Source: Halovibrio salipaludis
GTDB taxonomy: Bacteria; Pseudomonadota; Gammaproteobacteria; Pseudomonadales; Oleiphilaceae
Assembly: GCF_002286965.1 (NCBI RefSeq)
Contig: NZ_NSKD01000001.1
Span: 124,001-188,000, forward strand
Reading direction: 5' to 3'
Length of the DNA: 64,000 nucleotides
A program made the translations under genes and the position numbers. Shown piece by piece: positions 1-8,536 of this stretch; positions within the stretch are counted from its first letter, which is position 1, and every line of letters starts with the position of its first letter. Below the pieces are notes generated by a model. The model saw only the letters and a list, made by a program, of their open reading frames with translations, ran no database searches and had not been told where the DNA came from.

Positions 1-931
1 CCAGCACCAGCCCGATCAGGCCGATGACGATCACGGCGACCATGATGCGGCCCAGTGATTCACTGCTGCCGTTCTGGAATTCATCCCAGACAAACTTGCC
101 GAGACCCGGGCTCTGGGCCAGCATCTCGGCGGCGATCAGCACCATCCAGGCGATGCCCAGCGACAGGCGCAGACCGGTGAAGATCATGGGAATGGCGGAG
201 GGCAGCACCACCCGCCAGACATGGGTGAAAAAGCCCAGCCGCAGGACCTGGCTGACGTTGCGCAGGTCCTGGCTGACCGCATTCACACCCATGATGGTAT
301 TCACGAGCGTCGGCCAGAGACTGCACAGCGAGACCGTAACCATGGATGTGATGAAGGCGCGCGATACCATCGGGTCTTCAACCGTGTAGGTGGCGGAGAC
401 CACCAGCGTCACGATGGGCAGCCAGGCCAGCGGTGAGACCGGCTTGAACACCTGGATCACCGGGTTCACCGCCTCGTACAGGTAACGGTTCAGGCCAACC
501 ACGATGCCCAGGGGAATCGCCAGCAGCGACGCCAGGAGGAAGCCCGAGAACACCGTGCCCAGGCTCGTCAGGATCTGGTCGATAAAGGTTTCCTTGCCGC
601 TGTAGGGCCGGATCCGCACCTCGGCATCCGGATTGCGGGCCAGTATTTCGGCGTTGCGCTCCTTCTGCATCTCAATGAACTCAGCGGCTCGCCGCTGTTC
701 ATCGAGATGGTCTGCCCAGAGGTTGCCCGCCTGCGCCCAGACACCCGCCGGGCCGGGCAGACTGCCCAAAGAGGTGGTGACATTCTGGGCCGCCATCTGC
801 CAGAGCAGCAGGAATGCGAGCACGCCCAACACCGGCATGCTCACGGCCCTGATGGCTCCCTGGGGACTGAACCCCGCCATCTGCTGTTTCATGAAGTCGG
901 TGATCCGGGTCACCGTTGCTGCCTGTTGCAT
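1..931 (-). CDS. nrtB: Nitrate ABC transporter permease NrtB (3' end cut by window)
   Basis: Inner-membrane permease of an NrtABC-type nitrate/nitrite importer. The ATG at 931 lies 18 bases after the nrtA stop, and 310 codons are visible before the window edge. The N-terminus has one hydrophobic helix (about residues 30-50). A hydrophilic segment follows, then a binding-protein-dependent transport (BPD) permease domain with several membrane helices from about residue 115. That domain includes a segment reading SQDLRNVSQVLRLG and then HVWRVVLPSAIP, which matches the EAA loop that contacts the ATPase. The ATPase (NrtC) should lie just outside the window. It is presumably cotranscribed with nrtA from the sigma-54-type promoter near 2505. 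Confidence 0.9.
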   Translation of the reverse strand, partial: MQQAATVTRITDFMKQQMAGFSPQGAIRAVSMPVLGVLAFLLLWQMAAQNVTTSLGSLPGPAGVWAQAGNLWADHLDEQRRAAEFIEMQKERNAEILARNPDAEVRIRPYSGKETFIDQILTSLGTVFSGFLLASLLAIPLGIVVGLNRYLYEAVNPVIQVFKPVSPLAWLPIVTLVVSATYTVEDPMVSRAFITSMVTVSLCSLWPTLVNTIMGVNAVSQDLRNVSQVLRLGFFTHVWRVVLPSAIPMIFTGLRLSLGIAWMVLIAAEMLAQSPGLGKFVWDEFQNGSSESLGRIMVAVIVIGLIGLVL

Positions 932-949
932 AGCGTCGCCTCCTGTTGA

Positions 950-2329
950 TCAGGGCGTGTCATCGCCACTGAGGCCGATGTCGAAGCTGTTGATGTAGGC
1001 ATTGGGCCTGCGGCCGTTGTAGGCCCGACCATCGATGAAGTCGTCCTGCACCGGCTTGAAACCGTCGATGGTGTCGAAATCGGGGAAATCCGACGCTTCC
1101 AGGGTGCCGTCAGCCACCAGCGAGCGCGCCGCTTTTTCATAGATGGCCGGTTTATAGACCTCGCGCGCCTTCTCCATGTACCAGTCATCCGGCTTCGGCT
1201 CCGGAATCTGGCCCCAGCGCCGCATCTGGGTCATGAACCAGATGGCATCGCTGTAGTAGGGGTAGTTGGCGTTGTGGCGGAAGAAGACATTGAAGTCCGG
1301 CTCCTCGCGCACATCGCCGGGTTCGTACTCGAAGGTGCCGGTCATGGAGTTGGCGATGACCTCTTCATCCGCTCCCACGTAGCGGGAATCCGAAAGGATC
1401 CCGACCGCCTCCTCACGGTTGGCGTTGCCGTTCTCATCCAGCCAGTGGGCCGCCCGGATCAGGGCCCGGAGCAGACGCAGGTGCGTGTTCGGGTTTTCTT
1501 CTGCCCATTCCCGGGTCACGCCAAAGACCTTCTCCGGGTTGTGGGGCCAGATGTCATGGTTGGTGACCACGGGCACCCCGATCCCCTTGGCCACGGCCTG
1601 CTGGTTCCAGGGTTCACCCACGCAGTAGCCCTGGATAGTGCCGGCCTCCATGGTGGAGGGCATCTGCGGCGGGGGTGTCACCGAGAGGCGGACATCCGCG
1701 CCGCTGCGACCGCTGTTATCGCCTTTCTGCGGCTCGTAGAAGCCGGGGTGGAGCCCGCCTGCCGCCAGCCAGTACCGGATCTCGTAATTGTGGGTGGACA
1801 GGGGGTAGACCATGCCCATGTCAAAGGACTCGCCCTGCGCCCGGGTTTCCTCCACCACCGGCTTGAGGGCCGTCGCGCTGATTGGATGGGCGGGTTTGCC
1901 GTCGTCGCGTTTCGGTACATTGGGCCGCATGGCCTCCCAGACATCATTGGAGACCGTGATGGCATTGCCGTTCAGGTCCATGCTGAATGCGGTCACGATG
2001 TCGGACTTGTTGCCACCAACCCCGATGCTGGCCCCGATGGGCTGGCCCGCCAGCATGTGGGCGCCGTCCAGTTCCCCCCGGGCTACCCGGTTCTGGAGCA
2101 CCCGCCAGTTGGACTGGGCCTCCAGGTCCACGAAAAGCCCCTCGTCGAAGAAAAAGTGCTTTTCCTTGGCAATGGCCAGTGGGGCCATGTCCGTCAGCTT
2201 GATGAATCCCAGCTTGAGATCCAGTTTCTCGGGCGGCCCGACCTCTTCGGCACCTGCCGGCAATGCGCCCCAAAGGCCGGCCAAAAGGATTGCAACAATT
2301 CCGGACCCTGTCCGCCTCTTCCCGTTCAT
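950..2329 (-). CDS. nrtA: Nitrate/nitrite-binding protein NrtA
   Basis: Periplasmic solute-binding protein (459 aa) that delivers nitrate to NrtB. It begins with a signal peptide: basic MNGKRRTG, a hydrophobic core, then AGAEE near residue 28. The mature part shows the NrtA/CmpA/NasS fold motifs: [17 protein letters not shown] at the start, [10 protein letters not shown], the NGNAITVS strand, and the [12 protein letters not shown] segment. It resembles NasS encoded upstream, but it has a signal peptide, so it is the transport component. Expression should pass through the long leader upstream (ANTAR hairpins plus terminator). It is first in an operon with nrtB. Confidence 0.93.
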   Translation of the reverse strand: MNGKRRTGSGIVAILLAGLWGALPAGAEEVGPPEKLDLKLGFIKLTDMAPLAIAKEKHFFFDEGLFVDLEAQSNWRVLQNRVARGELDGAHMLAGQPIGASIGVGGNKSDIVTAFSMDLNGNAITVSNDVWEAMRPNVPKRDDGKPAHPISATALKPVVEETRAQGESFDMGMVYPLSTHNYEIRYWLAAGGLHPGFYEPQKGDNSGRSGADVRLSVTPPPQMPSTMEAGTIQGYCVGEPWNQQAVAKGIGVPVVTNHDIWPHNPEKVFGVTREWAEENPNTHLRLLRALIRAAHWLDENGNANREEAVGILSDSRYVGADEEVIANSMTGTFEYEPGDVREEPDFNVFFRHNANYPYYSDAIWFMTQMRRWGQIPEPKPDDWYMEKAREVYKPAIYEKAARSLVADGTLEASDFPDFDTIDGFKPVQDDFIDGRAYNGRRPNAYINSFDIGLSGDDTP

Positions 2330-2353
2330 TGGACTGTCTCCCTATCAACAACC

Positions 2354-2390
2354 AAAAAAAAGCGCCTGCCCCCAGTCCGGGAGCAGGCGC
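2354..2390 (-). terminator. Intrinsic terminator in the nrtA leader
   Basis: Read on the minus strand, GCGCCTGC (2390-2383) pairs perfectly with GCAGGCGC (2369-2362) around a 13-base loop. Eight Ts follow at once (2361-2354). It lies upstream of the nrtA start codon, not after a gene, so it acts as a conditional terminator. Its 5' arm overlaps the 3' arm of the second ANTAR-type hairpin, so the two structures exclude each other. Confidence 0.9.
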
Positions 2391-2439
2391 CTTTGCCAAT
2401 GCAATGCTCGTAATCTGTGGAGTGCAGCTCCTTCTGCAC
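2383..2439 (-). promoter_or_regulatory. Two-hairpin ANTAR (NasT) antitermination leader of nrtA
   Basis: ANTAR proteins bind paired RNA hairpins with six-base loops that have A at position 1 and G at position 4. Both are visible on the minus strand. Hairpin 1 (2439-2422) is GTGCAG-AAGGAG-CTGCAC, a perfect 6-bp stem. Hairpin 2 (2402-2383) is GCA-tt-GGC-AAAGGC-GCC-TGC, with a two-base bulge. The linker is 19 bases. The 3' arm of hairpin 2 (GCCTGC) is part of the 5' arm of the terminator, so binding by NasT would prevent termination. The nasT and nasS genes are immediately upstream. The structures are read directly; the mechanism is inferred from characterised ANTAR leaders. Confidence 0.85.
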
Positions 2440-2504
2440 CCGGCCGCCACGCCGGTCCGTGCCATGGCAAACCGTCAACCTGTCCGTGGCACACCCAAGC
2501 CGAA

Positions 2505-2519
2505 GCAGGAAACGTGCCA
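2505..2519 (-). promoter_or_regulatory. Sigma-54 promoter of nrtA
   Basis: On the minus strand TGGCACGTTTCCTGC matches the RpoN consensus TGGCACG-N4-TTGC at every defined position except one. GG and GC have the required spacing. Transcription should start near 2493 and give a leader of about 160 bases containing the ANTAR hairpins and terminator. This suggests nitrogen-status control (for example NtrC) in addition to nitrate sensing. Confidence 0.8.
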
Positions 2520-2592
2520 CTGATCTTTTATCCTGATTTTAAACGATTTTCCTGGAGCCCGATCCGCAAAAGACGATCATCCACGACCGAAT

Positions 2593-2620
2593 CAGGTGCA
2601 CCTGGCAGACCCCATGCACC
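2593..2620. promoter_or_regulatory. Possible enhancer-binding site upstream of nrtA
   Basis: A perfect 12-bp palindrome CAGGTGCACCTG (2593-2604) is followed by a further TGCACC at 2615-2620. The block lies about 100-125 bp upstream of the predicted sigma-54 start site. TGCACC/GGTGCA are NtrC half-sites, but the arm spacing is not the classical one. A bacterial enhancer-binding site is plausible but unproven. Confidence 0.3.
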
Positions 2621-2628
2621 GGCGCGGA

Positions 2629-3792
2629 TCAGTCCCGACCGACGGACGCGATCAGGGCATCCGAAGCTACCTCAACCTCGCCCCGGACGCCTTCGACCAC
2701 GAAGGGCTGACGGTGTTCCCCCTCGTCCTTATAGTCCATAACCGGCGCATCCAGGCCCAGGCTTTCCGCCACCTCGCGGTAGAGATCGGGGCGGAAGATG
2801 CTGTCGAGATCCGGTGTCTCCAGCAGCTGATCGCCCTGGTTGCGCAGACGCATACGCGACAGCAGCCATTCCGCCTGGGAAAGCCACGGGAAGTTCGCAC
2901 TCTGACGGAAGAAGTGCTGCTGGACCCTGGGGTGGAATAGACATTCGCCCTGATCTCCGAGAGGCTCAATGGAACTGCCGAGGTAATGAGGGTGCACCAG
3001 TATGCGGTGGACGAGGTCGCAATTGACCGGATCATCCAGCCAGCGGCAGCAGCGGATCAGGGCGCGCATCAACGCACGCAGCTTTTCCGGGTTGGCCTGC
3101 CCCCAGTCACGACGAATACCCAGGACTTTCTCCGGCGCGTTCTGCCAGACCTGGCACCCCGTCGCCAGGATCTGGCCCAGCCCGTGATACTCCATCAGCG
3201 AATTCCAGGGCTCACCGACACACGCCAGATCAACACTGCCGTAGGCCAGTGCGGTCATCATCTCCGGCGGCGGCACCGTCACCAGCTCCAGACCCGGCCC
3301 GGGCGACAGTCCAGCACTGGCAAGCCAGTCGAGCAGCTGCAGGTAATGAGTGGACCAGGCGTAGACAATGCCCAGCCTTATCGGTTCATGGCTTGCGGCG
3401 GCGACCCGGGCCAGGGCATGCGCCGCCTCGGAGGGATCGGAGAGATCAAAGCCTGTGGCCGCCAGCTGCTCATAGAGCGCCCGCCTGGCCGTGATGGCAT
3501 TGCCGTTACGGCTGAGCACCATAGGGCTGATGACCGGGCACGGCGGCGCTCCGAGGCCCATATTGATGGCCAGGGCCATGGGCCCGAGCATCTGGGCGCC
3601 ATCCAGCATTCCAACGCCGACACGATCCCGCAGACTGGACCAGGAGGGCTGGCGGTGGAGACTGACTTCCAGGCCCTCTTCGGCAAAAAACCCCGCTTCC
3701 TGGGCCAGGATAAGGGGAGCAGCATCCAGCAGGGGAATGAATCCGAGCCGGATGCTGTCGTCCGCTTCCGTCACCTTCATCCAGTCAGTCAT
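2629..3792 (-). CDS. nasS: Cytoplasmic nitrate sensor NasS
   Basis: NrtA-like protein (387 aa) without a signal peptide. In characterised NasS/NasT systems NasS holds NasT inactive until nitrate or nitrite binds. Family motifs include IRLGFIPLLDAAPLILA near the N-terminus, LDGAQMLGPMALAI, RNGNAIT, and VDLACVGEPWNSL. I chose the ATG at 3792, which overlaps the nasT stop by 8 bases. A longer reading from 3828 would only add residues inside nasT. It is coupled to nasT and followed by the regulated nrtA leader. Confidence 0.9.
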   Translation of the reverse strand: MTDWMKVTEADDSIRLGFIPLLDAAPLILAQEAGFFAEEGLEVSLHRQPSWSSLRDRVGVGMLDGAQMLGPMALAINMGLGAPPCPVISPMVLSRNGNAITARRALYEQLAATGFDLSDPSEAAHALARVAAASHEPIRLGIVYAWSTHYLQLLDWLASAGLSPGPGLELVTVPPPEMMTALAYGSVDLACVGEPWNSLMEYHGLGQILATGCQVWQNAPEKVLGIRRDWGQANPEKLRALMRALIRCCRWLDDPVNCDLVHRILVHPHYLGSSIEPLGDQGECLFHPRVQQHFFRQSANFPWLSQAEWLLSRMRLRNQGDQLLETPDLDSIFRPDLYREVAESLGLDAPVMDYKDEGEHRQPFVVEGVRGEVEVASDALIASVGRD

Positions 3793-4411
3793 CCATCGCC
3801 TCCGGAGTGCCTTCCCCCTCGCCCCCATCCAGTGCCTCGATCAGCTGGCGGGCCACCTCGCTGAGTTTCTGGTTCCGGTCCATCGCCAGTTTGCGCATGC
3901 TGTGGAACGCTTCATCTTCCGAACACTTCTTCTGCTTCATCACCAGCCCCTTGGCCCGTTCGATGTCTTTCCGGTCCTCCAGCGCCGTTCGCGTCTCCTC
4001 CAGCTGATGACGCAGTGACTGGAAAGCCTCGAAACGCGCCACCGCCACATCCACGATCGGCTTGACCCGATGCTGTTCCAGTCCGTCCACGATGTAGGCG
4101 CTGACACCGGCGTTAACGGCCTGCTGGATCGTATGACTGTCGCTGTCATCACTGGCGAAGAACACCACTGGCCGGGGCGCGTGCTCATTGAGGGCGGACA
4201 TGGACTCGAGGGTATCCCGGTCCGGTGAATCCATATCGATGATCACCACGTCCGGTTCCTCCTGGGCGACGGCCGCCACCAGCCCACGGGTGCTGCTGCG
4301 CTGACCCACCACCTCGTAGCCCTCGGAGGTCAGCGCTTCACACACCATCGCTGCCCGTTCCGGCTCGTTGTCCACCAGCATGACACGCACACCACTCTGA
4401 TCCGCCGACAT
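3785..4411 (-). CDS. nasT: ANTAR-domain antiterminator NasT
   Basis: RNA-binding antiterminator (208 aa). Residues 1-125 form a receiver-like domain (VRVMLVDNEPERAAMV at the start, acidic residues at IIDMDSPD near 58-64). A short coiled linker follows (about 125-145). The ANTAR domain spans about 145-205, with the typical ERAKGLVMKQKKCSEDEAF and ARQLIEAL segments. In known systems NasS binds this protein without nitrate and releases it with nitrate. It then binds the leader hairpins of nitrate assimilation transcripts. It is transcribed from a sigma-54-type site at 4447-4461. Its likely target hairpins lie in the nrtA leader and perhaps in the nasA leader. Confidence 0.93.
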   Translation of the reverse strand: MSADQSGVRVMLVDNEPERAAMVCEALTSEGYEVVGQRSSTRGLVAAVAQEEPDVVIIDMDSPDRDTLESMSALNEHAPRPVVFFASDDSDSHTIQQAVNAGVSAYIVDGLEQHRVKPIVDVAVARFEAFQSLRHQLEETRTALEDRKDIERAKGLVMKQKKCSEDEAFHSMRKLAMDRNQKLSEVARQLIEALDGGEGEGTPEAMDD

Positions 4412-4446
4412 GCTCCATCCTCAGCGTCGATTCGCGCCATTGTGAA

Positions 4447-4461
4447 GCAAAAGCCACGCCA
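4447..4461 (-). promoter_or_regulatory. Sigma-54 promoter of nasT
   Basis: Minus-strand TGGCGTGGCTTTTGC, followed by TT, fits TGGCAC-N5-TTGC with correct GG-to-GC spacing. The predicted start near 4435 gives a 5' leader of about 24 bases before the nasT ATG at 4411, which has GGATGGAG as ribosome binding site. Confidence 0.7.
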
Positions 4462-4588
4462 GCCCCCGACCCCATGAAACCGGGCTCAATCGCCGGATTC
4501 AACGGAGCGAGCGCCCCAATGCAGTGCAATCTGCCCCGAAACAGGACAGTGCCGGGCTCCCACCCCCCTGATTGGGGCCACTTCAGGC

Positions 4589-4603
4589 AGGCATGGGAAA
4601 TGC
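4589..4603 (+). promoter_or_regulatory. Likely sigma-54 promoter of nasA
   Basis: AGGCATGGGAAATGC, followed by TT, keeps the essential GG and GC at the right distance. It matches TGGCACG-N4-TTGC except at three positions. A start near 4615 would leave a leader of about 98 bases before the nasA ATG, containing the hairpin described at 4639-4697. It lies back to back with the nasT promoter, so one upstream activator could serve both. Confidence 0.55.
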
Positions 4604-4638
4604 TTGTGTGAACGGAGAACCAACGCCATCACAGACCA

Positions 4639-4697
4639 CGGGTACCGAAGCCCGGTCACCGGCACCGAATCCGTGCCGGGGCCGGGCTTCTTCTGTT
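4639..4697 (+). promoter_or_regulatory. Candidate NasT-responsive leader of nasA
   Basis: CGGGT-ACCGAA-GCCCG (4639-4654) is a stem with a six-base loop carrying A at position 1 and G at position 4, the ANTAR signature. Its 3' arm is part of a larger hairpin. There GAAGCCCGG (4647-4655) pairs with CCGGGCTTC (4682-4690), enclosing CCGGCAC/GTGCCGG, and it is followed by T-rich TTCTGTT. The arrangement mimics the nrtA leader. I do not see a convincing first ANTAR hairpin, and the T tract is weak, so this is less certain. Confidence 0.5.
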
Positions 4698-4712
4698 CAG
4701 GGAGCATCCATC

Positions 4713-7367
4713 ATGGGCTGCAAAACCACATGCCCCTACTGCGGCGTCGGCTGCGGTGTCGACGCAACCATCAACGGCAATGGGCTCGATCCGGTACGGG
4801 GTGATCCAGACCATCCCGCCAACACGGGGCGGCTGTGCGTGAAGGGATCGGCCCTGCATGAAACCCTCGGCTCCCAGGGTCGGCTGACCCGTCCGCGCAT
4901 TCAGGGGCGGGATACGGACTGGGACCAGGCGATACAGTACCTGGGAACGGAACTGACCCGCCTCAGGGACGAACGGGGTGGTGACTCGATCGCGTTCTAC
5001 CTCTCCGGCCAGCTCCTCACCGAGGACTACTACGTGGCCAACAAGTTCGCCAAGGGCTTCATCGGCACCCCGCACGTGGACACCAACTCACGGCTGTGTA
5101 TGTCCTCGGCGGTCGCCGCCCACAAACGCGCCTTCGGCGAGGATGCGGTACCGGGCTGCTACGAGGACCTGGAGCTGGCCGACCTGGTGGTACTTGCCGG
5201 CGCCAACCCGGCCTGGAACCATCCGATCCTGTACCAGCGCATGCAGAAGGCAGGCGCCGAGCGGCCCGAAAGGCGCATGGTGGTGATCGACCCCCGCCGG
5301 ACCGCGTCCCGTGAGCAGGCCGACCTGCACCTGGCCCTGCGGCCAGGCACCGATACCATCCTCTGGAACGGCCTCCTGGTCTGGCTCGCTGACTCGGGCG
5401 CATGGGATCACGCCTGGGTGGAGGCCCACTGCAGCAGCCCCGAGGCCGCTCTCGAGGCGGCCCGGGAGAGCGCGCCCAACCCGGAAACGGTTGCCGAGCG
5501 GTGCGACCTGGCTGTGGCGGACGTTCAAACCTTCTATGAATGGTTCGCGACGACTCCGCGCACCACCAGCTTCTGGTCCCAGGGGCTGAACCAGAGCCGC
5601 TCCGGCACGGACAGGGCCAACGCCATCATCAACTGCCACCTGGCCACCGGCCGCATCGGCCGACCCGGCGCTACGCCCTTCTCCGTAACCGGCCAGCCCA
5701 ACGCCATGGGTGGACGCGAGGTCGGCGGGCTTGCCAATCAGCTGGCCGCACACATGGACTACGACACCCCCGGTGCACGGGAAGCCCTGGCCCATTTCTG
5801 GCAGGCGCCGGCATTGCCGGAGGAGCCGGGCCACAAGGCCGTTGCCCTCTTTGAGGCCATAGAGCGCGGCGACATCCAGTGCGTCTGGATCATGGCCACC
5901 AACCCGCTGGTCTCGCTCCCGGACCCGGAGCGGGCCCGCCATGCACTGGCGCAGTGTCCGCTGGTCATTGTCTCGGACTGTGTAGCCGATACCGATACCC
6001 TGGCCCTGGCGGATGTCGCCCTGCCGGCCATGGGCTGGGCCGAGAAGGACGGCACCGTGACCAATTCCGAACGCTGCATCTCACGCCAGCGCGGCCTGAT
6101 TCCGGCCGTCGGCGAGGCGCGCCCGGACTGGTGGATCATCAGCGCCGTGGCCCGGGCCATGGGATTCAATGCAGCGTTTGACTATGCCGGCCCCGCAGCG
6201 ATCTTCCGGGAACACGCCCTGGTCTCGACCCTTTCCGGTGACCCGAAACAACAATTCAATCTGGGCGCACTTGCCACCCTTTCCGACCGCGACTATGACG
6301 CCATGACACCGATCCAATGGCCAGTCACACCGGAACACCCCCGTGGTCGTGAACGGTTGTTCCAGGACGGTGTTTTCGCCACACCGGACGGCCATGCCTG
6401 CTTCATCCCCATTCACCCCAAAGGACCAGCAAGGGGGCCCACGGTAACCACCCCCCTGCGGGTTACCAGCGGCCGCATCCGCGACCAGTGGCATACCATG
6501 ACCCGCACCGGGCGCGCAGCACGTCTGCTCCAGCATCTGTGTGAACCTTTCATCGAGGCCCACCCGGACGACCTCGCTGCTCACGATCTCGCGGATGGCG
6601 ACCTGGCCTGGCTCAGCAACGGCCAGGGTCGGTACCTGGGTCGAACCAGGGCCAGTGACGGTATGCGGCCGGGTGAGGTATTCGTGCCCATCCACTGGAA
6701 CCACCAGTTCACCACGAACGGACTGGCTTCCGCGCTTTTCCCCAGGGTTATCGACCCGCTTTCCGGCCAGCCGGAAACCAAGCACGCCACCGCCGCATTG
6801 CTGCCCTTCAACGCCCGCTGGCATGCCCGGTTACTGGGCGGACAGCCGGAGCAGTGGCCTGAAGGCCTCTACTGGGCCCGGGTGCCGATGGAACAGACAA
6901 CCTGCTGGCACCTGGCCGGCAACAGCCCCATCCCGGACTGGCCCGGCACTGCGCGCCAGTGGCTGGGAGGTGAACCTGACTCGGAGATGCGGGACCCCAG
7001 GGCCGGGCGTTACCGGGCAGCCTGGTATCACGGCGATCAGCTGCAGGCGGTGCTGCTGGTGGAACCCGGGAATGACTTCCCCGGCCTCGACTGGCTGGAC
7101 AGCCTCTTCCAGGCGCAACCACTGGATGACGGTACACGGCGCCGCGTCCTGGCAGGCAGGGACAGCGACCAGCCGGACCCCGGCCCCATCATCTGTTCCT
7201 GCTACCAGGTGGGCGAACGCCGGATCGAGGAGGCACTGGCGGAGGGCTGTGACTCGGTATCCGACCTCGGCAAGGAGCTGGGCTGTGGCACCAACTGCGG
7301 TTCCTGCGTACCGGAACTCAGGCAGTTGGTGGAACAGTCCCTGCCCGAACCCTCAGGTGATGGATGA
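4713..7367 (+). CDS. nasA: Assimilatory nitrate reductase catalytic subunit NasA
   Basis: Cytoplasmic molybdopterin enzyme (884 aa) reducing nitrate to nitrite for assimilation. The N-terminus GCKTTCPYCGVGCGVDA holds the [4Fe-4S] cysteines, with the fourth in RLCVKG near residue 44. The molybdopterin oxidoreductase domain follows (for example NSRLCMSSAVAAHKRAFG, GQPNAMGGREVGGLA), then the dinucleotide-binding domain (about 590-720). A C-terminal BFD-like [2Fe-2S] domain (about 825-875) carries CSCYQVGE and CGTNCGSC. I start at the ATG at 4713 with GGGAG upstream; an in-frame ATG at 4572 would add an unrelated leader. No reductase partner or nitrite reductase is present in the window. Its last 50 bases overlap the convergent MFS gene. 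Confidence 0.94.
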   Translation: MGCKTTCPYCGVGCGVDATINGNGLDPVRGDPDHPANTGRLCVKGSALHETLGSQGRLTRPRIQGRDTDWDQAIQYLGTELTRLRDERGGDSIAFYLSGQLLTEDYYVANKFAKGFIGTPHVDTNSRLCMSSAVAAHKRAFGEDAVPGCYEDLELADLVVLAGANPAWNHPILYQRMQKAGAERPERRMVVIDPRRTASREQADLHLALRPGTDTILWNGLLVWLADSGAWDHAWVEAHCSSPEAALEAARESAPNPETVAERCDLAVADVQTFYEWFATTPRTTSFWSQGLNQSRSGTDRANAIINCHLATGRIGRPGATPFSVTGQPNAMGGREVGGLANQLAAHMDYDTPGAREALAHFWQAPALPEEPGHKAVALFEAIERGDIQCVWIMATNPLVSLPDPERARHALAQCPLVIVSDCVADTDTLALADVALPAMGWAEKDGTVTNSERCISRQRGLIPAVGEARPDWWIISAVARAMGFNAAFDYAGPAAIFREHALVSTLSGDPKQQFNLGALATLSDRDYDAMTPIQWPVTPEHPRGRERLFQDGVFATPDGHACFIPIHPKGPARGPTVTTPLRVTSGRIRDQWHTMTRTGRAARLLQHLCEPFIEAHPDDLAAHDLADGDLAWLSNGQGRYLGRTRASDGMRPGEVFVPIHWNHQFTTNGLASALFPRVIDPLSGQPETKHATAALLPFNARWHARLLGGQPEQWPEGLYWARVPMEQTTCWHLAGNSPIPDWPGTARQWLGGEPDSEMRDPRAGRYRAAWYHGDQLQAVLLVEPGNDFPGLDWLDSLFQAQPLDDGTRRRVLAGRDSDQPDPGPIICSCYQVGERRIEEALAEGCDSVSDLGKELGCGTNCGSCVPELRQLVEQSLPEPSGDG

Positions 7368-8496
7368 GCGCCAGTGTGCCCGCCACCGGCCCCAGCAGGT
7401 AGAAGGCGACCATGGCCTGATCCGGAACCAGTTCCAGCATCAGGCCACCGAAAAGCGTGCCGCTGCCGAAACCGATGGTATGGACACTGATCAGGCGCCC
7501 CGAGACCTGCCCCTGGGCATCCGGGCGCCGAGCCCGCAGGATGCTGCCGTACCAGGGCGCGGCCAGGGTAAGCCCGGCGGTGATCAGGCACACGGCTACC
7601 CCCACACCGATCACGCTGGGCGAAGCCGCCAGCAGTATGCCACCCAGGGTGAACACGCTGAGCCAGAGACCACCCAGGATTCGAGGCATGGGCGACAGCC
7701 AGCGGTTCCCCAGGGGCCCGGCGAGGACCGCAGAAACTGACGCCACCATCAGCACCGTCCCCGTCCACTGGGAGGCGGTTACCGAATCGAGATCTGCCAG
7801 GTTCTGGATGTAGGGCCCCAGGGCAAACTGGAGCTGCCCTACCCAGAGGGTGATCACGAACCCAAGGGCATACAGGGGCCAGTCCTCGTTCCAGGGCGGT
7901 GCCACGGCGCTTTCGCGATTGCCGGAGGACTCCGGCGCCACACCCGCGGCGAAATACCACTGCATGAGCCACAGGGCCACGCCCAGCAGAACAATCAGGA
8001 CCAGCCCCAGCGGCAGGCTCCATATCGCCGCCAGCGCCACGATGCCCGGACCCATGACACGCCCGGCATGGGTTGAGGCCTGGATGTAGGCCAGTGTCTC
8101 CGGCCATTGGGCAACCGGCTTGTCCGCCAGCGCGAAACGCTGGGCAGAGGGGAATACGCCGCCGGTGGCAATGCCGTAGACCAGGCGCGTCGCGATGGCG
8201 ATGGCCGCAATCCAGAGGGGAGACGACAGGGCAAGGATGGCCAGGATCAGAAGACCATAACAGACCACCACCAGCCCCATGGTGAGGCGCATCACCGGCA
8301 GGGCCCCGTGACTGTCCGTACGCCGGCCCCAGACCGGGCTGCTCACGGCCACCAGGATCAGGCTGGCAGCAACCAGCACCGACCAGAAAACGGGCGGCAA
8401 CCCGGTGCGTTCAATGATCCAGGGCAGGGTTGCCAGCAGCGAGGACTGGAACAGCCCCATGACGGTGACGGTGGCAACCGCCAGAAACAGCTTCAT
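7318..8496 (-). CDS. MFS transporter
   Basis: Major facilitator superfamily protein of 392 aa with about twelve hydrophobic segments. The loop after helix 2 reads SSPVWGRRTDSHGALPVM, a variant of the MFS G-x-x-x-D/R-R/K motif. Later parts include RLVYGIATGGVFPSAQR (helix 4) and RPDAQGQVSGRLISVHTIGFG. The substrate cannot be read from the sequence. Relatives include drug and siderophore exporters, so a link with the siderophore locus 30 kb away is possible but unsupported. The 3' end overlaps nasA by 50 bp in convergent orientation. Confidence 0.8.
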   Translation of the reverse strand: MKLFLAVATVTVMGLFQSSLLATLPWIIERTGLPPVFWSVLVAASLILVAVSSPVWGRRTDSHGALPVMRLTMGLVVVCYGLLILAILALSSPLWIAAIAIATRLVYGIATGGVFPSAQRFALADKPVAQWPETLAYIQASTHAGRVMGPGIVALAAIWSLPLGLVLIVLLGVALWLMQWYFAAGVAPESSGNRESAVAPPWNEDWPLYALGFVITLWVGQLQFALGPYIQNLADLDSVTASQWTGTVLMVASVSAVLAGPLGNRWLSPMPRILGGLWLSVFTLGGILLAASPSVIGVGVAVCLITAGLTLAAPWYGSILRARRPDAQGQVSGRLISVHTIGFGSGTLFGGLMLELVPDQAMVAFYLLGPVAGTLALIHHLRVRAGTVPPTA

Positions 8497-8536
8497 GCGG
8501 GCTCCCGCCGCTGATGATGAGGACCACGCAACAGGG

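Noticed and set aside
1274-2413. Long plus-strand frame (379 codons) opposite nrtA
   Set aside because: It is the mirror of nrtA in a GC-rich genome. The product has no recognisable motif, while the minus strand gives a complete NrtA with signal peptide.
6541-7740. 399-codon plus-strand frame crossing the end of nasA
   Set aside because: It lies in another frame of nasA and runs antisense through the MFS gene. Its product is Arg-, Ser- and Pro-rich without motifs.
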